From a virus, in IMG/VR virus record IMGVR_UViG_3300028873_000014, positions 1 to 64,000 of that record: a DNA stretch of 64,000 bases. One strand, given 5' to 3'. The notes under the pieces were generated by a model. It saw only the letters and a list, made by a program, of their open reading frames with translations. It ran no database searches and had not been told where the DNA came from. This document shows, one piece after another, positions 16,901 through 25,300 of this stretch. Position 1 is the stretch's first letter. Each line of letters opens with the position of its first letter. Both the position numbers and the translations under genes were made by a program.

Positions 16901-19322
16901 AGTCCTCCAATGTCTGATGACCTTCTACCTTACTAGCTGTATCACCAGTTGGGAACAACACATTCTCATAACCTTTCTTAGCACTATCTTGTACTATAGA
17001 CTTAATAAAGAAAGGAATCCAGTTATCATCCTTAGTAAGTAATTGTAAGAATGAGTTTTTCTGTAACTTATTGTTCTCATACTCATTTGCCCTTCTCATT
17101 AATTCTTCCTTACTAATTTCATCTCCCTCATTAGATTTTAGAAAGTACTCTAAACCTTCTTCAAATGGGGAATTTGCAAGTAATCCTTTACTTTTATCTG
17201 ATGTGAACTTTTCATAAGCCTTATCAAATTCCTGTTTACTTATAGGTTTATTAGTTTTAAAAGGTTCCCCAGAGATATGTTGACCTTCATATATCTCATA
17301 TGTAGGATTATTATTTGTATCTTTTCCTTTTATATATCTTGTTCCATCAACAATAAAGTTATTTTTAATCTTCTGGAACAAATCACTCTGTACTTCAAGT
17401 ATTCTACGTGTTTTTACTTGTTCCTGCAATAAATCAGACAGATATCCAGTAGTACTAATAACCTTATTAGAATCTACTGTGTTTATAGTATTATCTATAT
17501 CTGACTTCCAGTCCTCGAATCCGTATGTAGAACCTCTTTTATCAAATCTCTTTTTAAACTCTTCTTTAGGAATTGTAATTACTTTGTCAAAATCCTGCAT
17601 TCTCTCTTTAAGAATATTGGTATTAGATACAAATAGTAATTTATTCTCTTTTCTCGCTTGCTGTTTGAGCCTGTCAAATAGATTAAGCATGAACTCATTA
17701 TACTCTTTAGGTTTAGCACCTTTATATTCCTGCCTTGTTCTAGAACCTCTATGCGTATCAATAAAGTTATTCACTTCATTAGCATAATCATCGTCAAGTG
17801 TTATAAATCTACTATCTCCTTTCTCTTTTAGGAAACTTTTACCAATAGTAGGGTGACCCCATATAATTCTATCACTAGGTTCTAGTACATTATGAATAGC
17901 AGATTCTGAGTCTATCCATTCTGCATTATCCTTCTTCCATCCTTTAACTACAGGATATTTATCATCACTTCTAAACCAGCCAATTCCGTTTTCCGTAGAG
18001 AACTGGGCATGACCCTTAATAGATGGTACTATACCTGGAGTAGCTATCTCATTCTCAGTATAGTTAGTACCTCCTGGAACGGTTAAATTAGAATAATGTT
18101 GTGTAGGCTTTGGTTTATCTAATCCTGTTTCTTCATACGCTTTTTGATAAGCTACTTTAGGTATTTTATTACCGTCTTTGAAGTATTCTTGAGTAACGCC
18201 ATCTTCTGCATAATAAGATCTATACCTTGAACCATTTACTTCAAATCCCCCGGAACCAGTTGATGATGAATCTCTTACTTGTTCTTTAGCAATATTAATC
18301 TCTACTGTATAAGAATACTTAGCAGCTAAACTTGTTGCTAAGTCATTTAATGATTTTGGTTTATCATTATTATATATATCTTTTATTAACTCTTTCTGTT
18401 CTTTAGGGAATTGGGCATTTTGCAGAAACTGATCTATAGTAATGTTTCCCTTTTGTAGTTTATTCCATTCTTGTTGTGCTTTAGGGGTTTGGAATATCTC
18501 AACTGATTTTAAAGTTGCATTTACTTCATTAGGTGCAAGAAAAGAGTTTTGATATTCATAACTTTTCTCATAATCTTGTCTTTCCCTTATCTGATTTTCG
18601 TAATGACTATCGGGAATATCAAAGGGTTGTTTCTGTAGTATCAGATCACTGGTATGTAGTGCTCGGTTTAATGGAGAGGTGTATAGTTCTGATATAGGTA
18701 TGGTACTTAGTTCTTTTCCTGCTGATATAGCTTGTTTAATCCCTTTATCTGTAAGATCAGTTAATGGTCCTCGCAAGTTACCCTTAGTGTTATCATCTGT
18801 CTCCCCATGACGCACTACATAGATATGCCCATTATCACTTTTAAACTTTTCTACATCCCCTGTATGGGTTTGTGATTCTGTATATTCTTTAGCATTAACT
18901 CTATAACTATCTGGTCTTCCTTCTTTTTCCCAGAGGTTAAGAAGTTTAAGTATTGAAGAGTGCGTAACTATTACTGTATTATCTGGTGCTGAGTGAAGTA
19001 GCTTATCAAACTTTGTAAGTACTCTATCCTGAAAACCATTAAAAGATTCGGCATTGTTTACAGGTATATCGGGGTGGTTAAGAATATGATCATCTATCAT
19101 TTTCTCATAATCAGGCTCATACTTACCTGCTATATCCCCGAAATCCATAGTAACAAAACTATCATCTACATGTACTGTACCAGGGTAAAGTTGTTCCAGT
19201 GCTTTACCTGGTTCCGGGAAAGTTTCTCCTGCTAATTTCCACGCACTATACGCACCATCTTCACCGAATAGTTTTTCGAGCAGTTTATACCTGTCATCAT
19301 TTTTCTGGGGGCAGTTTGCCAT
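10896..19322 (-). CDS. Giant polyvalent virion protein (phosphatase, kinases, zincin relic, nuclease)
   Basis: A 2808-aa multi-domain protein, last gene of the late operon and probably packaged and injected. Visible modules in order. About 1-240: histidine phosphatase with its halves swapped (MDFGDIAG, AESF..R, VTH121, then R171-H172-G-E174 and SPLNRA). 489-496: Walker A GHPTIGKS, a P-loop kinase-like domain to about 640. Three copies of a short module (about 358-399, 654-710, 832-880). About 775-960: a segment with FPTGDTASKVEGHQT and FYENRVKNTL seen in polyvalent proteins. About 1030-1165: Kinase-PolyVal-like fold (K1051, D1140-LYPR-N1145, D1157). 1284-1288: EEAAH, a zincin site without its first His. 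About 1480-1600: PD-(D/E)XK nuclease (D1560, D1574-L-K1576). The last 1200 residues are unassigned. Functions are by motif only; activity is not shown. Confidence 0.85.
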   Translation of the reverse strand: MANCPQKNDDRYKLLEKLFGEDGAYSAWKLAGETFPEPGKALEQLYPGTVHVDDSFVTMDFGDIAGKYEPDYEKMIDDHILNHPDIPVNNAESFNGFQDRVLTKFDKLLHSAPDNTVIVTHSSILKLLNLWEKEGRPDSYRVNAKEYTESQTHTGDVEKFKSDNGHIYVVRHGETDDNTKGNLRGPLTDLTDKGIKQAISAGKELSTIPISELYTSPLNRALHTSDLILQKQPFDIPDSHYENQIRERQDYEKSYEYQNSFLAPNEVNATLKSVEIFQTPKAQQEWNKLQKGNITIDQFLQNAQFPKEQKELIKDIYNNDKPKSLNDLATSLAAKYSYTVEINIAKEQVRDSSSTGSGGFEVNGSRYRSYYAEDGVTQEYFKDGNKIPKVAYQKAYEETGLDKPKPTQHYSNLTVPGGTNYTENEIATPGIVPSIKGHAQFSTENGIGWFRSDDKYPVVKGWKKDNAEWIDSESAIHNVLEPSDRIIWGHPTIGKSFLKEKGDSRFITLDDDYANEVNNFIDTHRGSRTRQEYKGAKPKEYNEFMLNLFDRLKQQARKENKLLFVSNTNILKERMQDFDKVITIPKEEFKKRFDKRGSTYGFEDWKSDIDNTINTVDSNKVISTTGYLSDLLQEQVKTRRILEVQSDLFQKIKNNFIVDGTRYIKGKDTNNNPTYEIYEGQHISGEPFKTNKPISKQEFDKAYEKFTSDKSKGLLANSPFEEGLEYFLKSNEGDEISKEELMRRANEYENNKLQKNSFLQLLTKDDNWIPFFIKSIVQDSAKKGYENVLFPTGDTASKVEGHQTLEDFKKQKEDRIKSLDSDLFTLNKQLEKGFIKTNTGTYRRDENINNSSYYFTSSSRGTQRAATKEEFDKAYKHNIELKEIEKQQLQEELKRVETEGFAALKPIYDFYENRVKNTLDKTYGKNNVQRIKDEHGNEWYQLKTNPARDKSTIYFQQKTNKTIKHDIQAIFDPAIPSGRKEEFIKSAISYFKGGERARYESQGTGQDLETLWKQIQDGNYELKEDMNPAMELAEGGEHTIYISNDGKSVTKVKHDFHPAEIDMYLKGLIVHNYFFPETGYDLLGFKRTDSSITPVLKQDFIKTDSLFNQESIDNVLSDYGFESKEDGEYENKELRITIDDLYPRNVFFKDNVPYFIDPIINISNAFYKDLERNNYLQIDKNTQNELKNSISGTSRKTKGDTIQTATDYFRRSPITSQTTERRISEEKEITRKITAFINSLGGRIRNVSQIIVDGKVVNAVAVSDVINRTVDVVTGKADATTLPEEAAHIYVQWLPENSLLLRDMMKNIEDKPIYDKTFEEYKDNPYYQNSDGTPDEEKIKKEAIGKLIGETIVGRTSNATGKKWWARLWEWVKNLFAGKERLDSYSEAAKDITEGNLSKLDLAAMKEANSRGEIYFQLSPEDKEFVEKMKEQANDIQKKAIDDLYLNPINRVTLNPENHEYKDTKGNTYLSVTTAIKGRFEDDVYRLNRDWGNDFDGILQGIILGKKAQDIPTIAIPEKVKADAYNTLQKIYNDIKEDGSVVLTQVIVSDPVSKVAGSIDLLKITKDGTLKVYDLKTSKNSVYDSNYTTAGHEPNEGSRLSGKLTTRQQQGIQVATYSRLLEKMGHMKLEDPETYHLRMDIHEGNLSGFTQEDFVKHSLDSNQVFVDKILGPQDPLATGNILPPPDSEATGGFDYKAEGEAAADSTIILDKALKKMWEVLSTRTSTLPSTAQPTTYKQLAFVAKTIENLTSIGKKTEALNAVLNHIRDTVDQYSRFINNKNWFSKDEFYPYLKECILIANSDLVILPEHLRDILDDAHKLKFDNVRRQINNLNIDANIKASEFVKEKGGNLNPFVNKEQLQKIIWQDITDTSYVARMFNAPTQISDELVQHIGIVIKHAEMLGDLEAHQAITNELAPLGHDFEKALGRKVDPKKDWQFMYSADGKRLLRPIGDHYRAVRDKLEDAVKDPITGKPIQYREVITKDGASPQDLEFNNELYYKKEPLRKFRQAEDEDGKDGLYHHLSDEYKAAEDKVMHMVPVEGYDGSVLFYRKELREGLTEESPSVITFRNRYQTWTEYWSMDKDPKTKEPIGTITKKNGHFPNKEHIKINDFAGETDLRDPRHVKLHNPVTDLEKAQLAVYTGYVKHFVAASHDMGEKGERDIEEGNLLAYSNKLFKSASESGLLPFLTQNVIEPFTRVPGSTEKINESGLTRMELSKPILNNFRNEQKVADIKAKINELNSNFTAKQLKDTDGSPLPKFKYLEQKKALVQQLAEENRKTSVEDMERDPIKQLIAYVGISKVYKNKAAIEGQILALKDAAAGKILSDPDNDDSGRHYLKTNIAGKVITDTSGTPVRLNPNDTNTVKRLEHMVRTALYGQSIDQGKLGALIKKLQEITSLGVMGNPFNNLNNMALYQTLNARVTIVSRYYPGKYYAIAGKEFLTDYLAGIGKKFISQKDTYLDKRPGSFMEAVMHHYGIGNEERMQLQGKKGHSWLDIAYSGEGLAITFAQFPLLSGLLRSEQVHNSITGEDVNAWDGAHVWDPTTGKVTLKEGINQVDINKIILKGKGIQTITQGNFEKVDQPEVVENLFGQMLMQFHRHFPTTMTDRIGSRYNNLMLGETEGSWRTVLSYINLVREFDGHWTDSMKGGWNNLKDYQKKNLYLCAMDLMMGMTLLAVAAVIREWAKDLGEESSTEKRWLNFFAYTTSRIRFENQMYTPGLGFVTLAEYIQNPIAMSTTLKSFAQALYLTAEWPFQDDDDRDYKNGPFAGSSKAGRATENAVPGLKAFKKWQDFDRESDYGGSILGINK

Positions 19323-19324
19323 AA

Positions 19325-22300
19325 CTATATACAGTCTTTTATACCTTGTAAAATCTCGTAATCAGATACTTTTCCTTGTAACCTGCGATATACACCTCTT
19401 GCTTTTTCAAGAAACTGCTCTTTATCTACCCCCTTACCCTTCTGTTCATAAACTTTATCTATTTCACTTTTCCAATCTATAGGGGCAATATCTTCACTAT
19501 ATTCATCCATGTAGTTTTCTTGTGCTAATTGACCTAACCCCGAGAGAGCAGAAGATACAACACTTCCTTTATCATCATATCTGGTCACATTACCATGTTT
19601 ATCTGTAGCTGTAAAGATACTATTATCTGTGGTAGCTTGTTCGTGTTCCGGAACTTTTGTAGTAATAGTCTCTGCAATTTCTTTCTGTCCCGGGGCATTA
19701 TCTGCGTATGGGGGGTTAGTAATTTTCTTTGTCCCCGGTAGCGCAACTGCATCTGGTAATGGTCCTAGTATTCCAGCAGCTTTCCACTGTCCTCTACTAC
19801 CTTTAGGGGTAATCTTCTCATAAACAGCGGTTACTCCTTTTGGTATGGTTTCCCCTTTAGCAATTAGTGACAGAGGTTCTCCTTTACCTTCTTCTTTACC
19901 TACACTCCGAAGTTGATAAGTACTACCATTCACCTTAACCGAGTAAGGAAACTCTATCTCTGTTTTCTTACCAGCAGTAGTTGTGTTAAAACCTGATGCC
20001 TCTATAGAACCAATATTCTTGGTCATTAGTGCCTTTTCTGTAGCATCGTACTTACCTGTTTTCTTAAACCCTTCTATGGCTATACCTTGAGTGTTAATAG
20101 CTTTTTCCTTAGTGCGAATAGCATTAAAGATATCTACTGACATAGTGCCCCCCGATAGCTGAACAGGTGAGGTAATTGCTTTTTTAACACGGTCTATATC
20201 AACTTTCTCCCCTCTATCATTAGTAGCTTCGGGTACATATCCAGAAACTTTAGGTATTATAGTCTTTAGGAAAAAGGTATTTCCGGTATGAGTAGCATAA
20301 CTAACCATAATATCATTCATCACTTTTTCAAGACTATCGCCAAAAACATCTTCTCCTTTCTTTTCGTCATAGTGAGTAGCAGAAAGTAATTTATTAACTT
20401 CAGTAACCCTATCGGAGAAATCTTTAAAAGCAAATGTCGGTAAGAACTTAATGAATGAACCACTTTTGAACTGACCCCCATCTTTAACTAAGAGATAGTT
20501 AAATAATGCAGTTGCATCATTACGTGTCTTGGGGGAGTTGTAAAGAATAGTAAAACTATCTACTAACCTCTGTTGTTGTTGTTCTGATAACTTTGCCCAG
20601 GTATTACTTTCAGCCTTGTTGATCTTATCTCTATTAGTCTTTTCCCCGGCAGCAACTAATCTTAGGAACTTGGAGATAAGGTAATTCCTGTTCTTTCCGG
20701 TAAGTGTGTCTCGTAATCTGTTAACAATATCTACGATACCTTCTTTACCAGGAGTATCATAAATCATACTATGGTCCAGGGTAGATAATGTACCTATTTG
20801 TCCAGTCTTCTGTAGCCAATTGATATATGCCTTAACTGCTAATGCCGATATTACATCACCCTTTAACGTCTTATTAAACTCTTCCTGCTGGTTCCTTCTT
20901 ACATCAAAGTTATTACCAACTATACTCATTATCTTTTTAAAACCATCTGTCTTTTCCAGGAAGATAGCTTTAGATAATTCGTTGATCTGTGTAACCATCT
21001 TAACATAGTTTCCATAAACAGGACTATGATCTTCTTTTGGAGAAGTAGTATCATCTGCTAATATCTGCCGGATATCTATAGGTATATCCATTTTAGCAAA
21101 TGCCTTATCACTAATCTGTTCACCATTAACTATACCTAAACTACGAAGAGGGTCTATGATATCACTTTCTGCATCTTCCCATGAAGGGGGTAACCCCTGG
21201 TTAAGTTTAATAACCTTGGAAATATTAGCCATTGTATCGGCATTCTTTTTAACCGAAAGAAGATCACGTACAGCAGCAAGTTCTAAAGTAGCATCTTTGC
21301 CATTATCTATAATGTTCTGTACTAACATATCCTTAGTCAAGGTAGGTAGTTCAGCACTTTCCTTACCTGGGTTTTGAGTAACTGCCTCTTTTAGTAACTT
21401 TTCGTACGCTTTTTCTAAAAGACCTGTCTTAGACATTCTTTGTTCAGCAGGAGTTTTGAGTACCCCCGAAAGGTTAGAAAGTTCTTTAAAGTACTTACGG
21501 ATAGCTGGTTGGAACATATATAAAGCCGCAATATCCTCGTTCATGCCCAAAGAAACCATAGTAGATACATACCCCACAGCCTCGATATTCCATCCAAGTT
21601 TTGCAGCTAACCGTAATTTAGCATTATCGGTCATGGTGTTAACTATAGCACTAAGAATTGAGAACTTTCTTTTACCATTTTCTGTAAAGTGGTTACTAAA
21701 ATCGTTGTACATTTTACCATCAAAAGTTATTCCTTCCGATGTCTTTTTCTCATACTGATTAAGTAGTGAATATACCAACATAGAATTTACAGCAGCACCG
21801 ATATTACGCTGTCCTTCCATATTATCTACAAAGGCTTTCTTTTTACCAGTAAGCGTATTTATCTCTGTATCGGGGTCTTTAAGCATATCCAGTACTATAT
21901 CCGCACCTTTTTCCCCGGTATGGGGATTGAGCAGGTCCTTAATCGTACTGGTAATATCTTCTACTATCTTAGTATCAGTAGGTTGGTTGATAATAGCATC
22001 TTTACCACCACCGGATATATCCTTATTGTTTAATAAAGCAATACGGGCAGCAAGGGTAATATTGTTAAGTACTCCATTATTCAATCGGTCTCCCCCCGAT
22101 GCAACAAACTGTTCTATGGTACTTGGCATCTTTAGTTCCTGCAAACAAGTCTTGTATAACAAGTCATTATTAGATAACTTGAACATATCTGCAATATCTT
22201 CATCAGATACAGGGCCATCATTAAGGTCCATAGTTATCTCATCTGTATCAGGGTTATACAGACCTCGTAATTCGCGTAACTTTCTTTTAAAGTTCTTGTT

Positions 22301-25300
22301 GTTATCTATCTGCCATTTTATATACTCATCGAACTTATCCTTATCTGTAGTAGCAGTTCCATAAGCTACCCGTGTACCATCTTTTCTGTATGTATCAGCA
22401 ATAGTATTGTAACCTTTATCTATATCAAAGTCAGCACCAGATATTTCTGTAAGTTCTGCAGGGTGAATACCTATAGAACCATAATACGCAGGTAAGATAT
22501 CTACCGTTGTAGTAGTAAGGTTAGAGTGTTTATCGTCCAGGGGAATACGTGTGATAAAACTATCTTTAAGTGCTGGTATAACAGTACCATTTGCCTCTTC
22601 TTTAAAATGTGCAGGACGTATCTGTTCTGAGAAAAATCCTAAAGAGTTACCTTGTTCATCAAATCGTTCAAAGTTATGACGAAGATCATCCAGGAAATAA
22701 ACAACTTCTTTAGTAGGATCAGGTAAACCTGCAAATGTTCTGGCTTCTTTATTATCCCACTTGTGATAGTTACTATACTTTTGGGGGTTATCTTTATACT
22801 CTCTATCAGTAATAACTGTCCATCTTTTTGGCTGACCAAGATCATTAAGTTCGTGTACCTGTTTAATCCTCTTAACACCATAGTCACTTGTCAAAGTAAG
22901 AGGTATACCTGGTACTTTTTCAGACATTACCCCTTTAGAGAAATAAGATAAGTACATCTGGGTAAACTTTTCTCTGGTTGCTGGTAAGTTAGGATCATAT
23001 ATATTCTCTCCATCTCTTGTTTCTGTAAAGCCTAAAGTTTGTACATCAGACCCTGTAGCACGTAAAGTATCCCGCATTCCATCAAAGAAGTTACCAAGAG
23101 TAGCTTTAACATGTTCTGCAGAGATATCTGAGTTAAGTTTTATCCCTCCGCTATGATCAAATAACTCATTAGCAGCAGATACATAATTATTCATTAACCT
23201 ATCTGCTACTCCTGATAGATACATCTCTCTCATCCTACCTACAGTAAATGGTTTACCATCTGTATCATGTGCTACTCCCATGAAAGATATAGGAGTATCA
23301 TCGTTCTGTTCAGCAAGTAACTGACCCCTTAACTGAGTAGGGTCAGTTATTACCAGCTTGTTAGAAGGATTCTCTGACTGTAAGCGCATGTACTGTGCCT
23401 GTTTCTGATTAAAGTACTTGCTATCTATGTCCTTGACCCCAGGGGCCATAGGTTCCTTCATAGCCTTACTTGCTGTTGGGGGGTGCGCAAAAGTTATAGT
23501 AGGTGTACCTGCAGTATCCATATCTTCTTCAAACTTTTCTAAAGACTCCCGAAGATGGTGCAGTTCTTCCATATATGGAAGAGGTTCCCACTTACCATTG
23601 ATCTTAATAGAAGTGTAATCCTTAAATAATGGAAAGGAAGAGCACTTGAGATAAGTCTGCCCATCAAAGTACACATTTTTCAATGAGTTAAACGCATCTA
23701 CTTTCCTGTTTAGTCCGCCAGCATCTATGAAAGCCTTTTCTGCTACAGGGGAACCTTTCTTAATCAGATCAAGAATATCCGCCTGTGCTTTAGTTAACTT
23801 ACAGAAACCAAATAGCATGTATCGAAGAGCTTTCTCTGTCATATACATCTGAGCATCTGCCTTATCCCCCTGTGTACCATCGAACTTAGTAAACTTTGGT
23901 TCAGGTATCATTACATGATGAAAAGTAGTAAGAGGATGAGTAATACCTAGTTCCGGGGCAATTACAGAAAACTCCACAGATCTACCTGTAGCATTAGCTC
24001 CTTTTAATCTTTTCGTCCAGTCAACAGCACCTTTAAATGACTTTGCTTCATCACCATAAAGTAACTGCACCATACCTGCGGTATTCAGGTAATCATTCAT
24101 AAATACCTGGGAGATATTATGCAGAAAGTTATCTTTTTCAAGATTCATCTTCTCGTTACGTTCCTTACTGGAAAAACCTGTAAAGAGAAAACCCGGAAGT
24201 AACTTGTTCTCTATTTTATCACCTTTCTTTTCTATCAATCCTTCATCTGCAAGTTGTTGTATAAACTCATCTCTCTGTTTTCCCCAATAGGTACGAAGTT
24301 GTCTTTCTATCTCATACCTTTTCAGGGGAGCAGGTTCTTCTCCTTGTGCGCCTTTTTCTATATCATCTGCAAGATCACCTAACATCTTAGCAGTCCGGTA
24401 AAGTTTTAAACCTCTCTTCTCTCCTGTATGATACCCCAGGAGGATCTTAGTATCTGGTTCTCTACCCTCTTCCTGTGCCTTTTCTATCTCGGCAATCTCT
24501 TTAGTAACACGGGCTATTCTATCTACTTCATTAGTTACCTGGTTGTATAAGATATCTATAGCATCTTTAGATAACTTTGGTTTACCAGTAGTCTTATCTG
24601 AAAAAACTGCATGTACTACAGGTGCCCGGAACATATGGGCAGTACTATTAGTCTCCATCACCCCTATGATGTGAGGAGTAGCATAAAAATGACCACCGTC
24701 AGTTGTTTGTATTCTTGCCCCTTCTTCTATGCCATAATTAGATAAAGCAGTTGTATATAGCTCTCTACCATTGTAGTCACCAAAAGAAGAACCTTTTTCT
24801 CTGTTAACCTCTAAGTTCTTGGTAGCAAATAACTCTTTCTCTCCTTCAGGTGTTTCCACATCCCCTGTACTATGTAATACCTGGCGTAAACCATCTATGG
24901 TCTCTACCCGTAACTTACCCTGGTCAGACATAGCAATAAACTGATCGGAAGAGAGCAGATGACTACTTTGTGTATCGGGGTTATTACTAAGTTCTATAAT
25001 CTTTTCAGGGTTATTTAATGAGAGTAATGCTGTCATATGATAGTTACCTTCCTGGTAACCGAACCTTTTTTCACCATCTGCTCCGATGTAAGACATGGTA
25101 TTTACAGTTTCATCAAAGTTACTATTACCTGCAAAAGTTCTCATTAACCTTGCAGCAGCACCTTGTGATTTTTCTTCTTCTCCTTCATTACTGGCAAAGA
25201 TGTTTTCCCCCTTGAGCATAGAACTTTCTATACCATATAGTTCATCATAACTTAAAGGAGGTACTCCACGATTAGCATTAACTGATTTCTGCTGTTTCTT

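Noticed and set aside
19320-19330. TAG stop of the polymerase gene as a sign of stop-codon recoding that would fuse the two giant proteins.
   Set aside because: The next gene is in another frame (2-nt gap), and TAG, TGA and TAA all end genes here, so the standard code fits.
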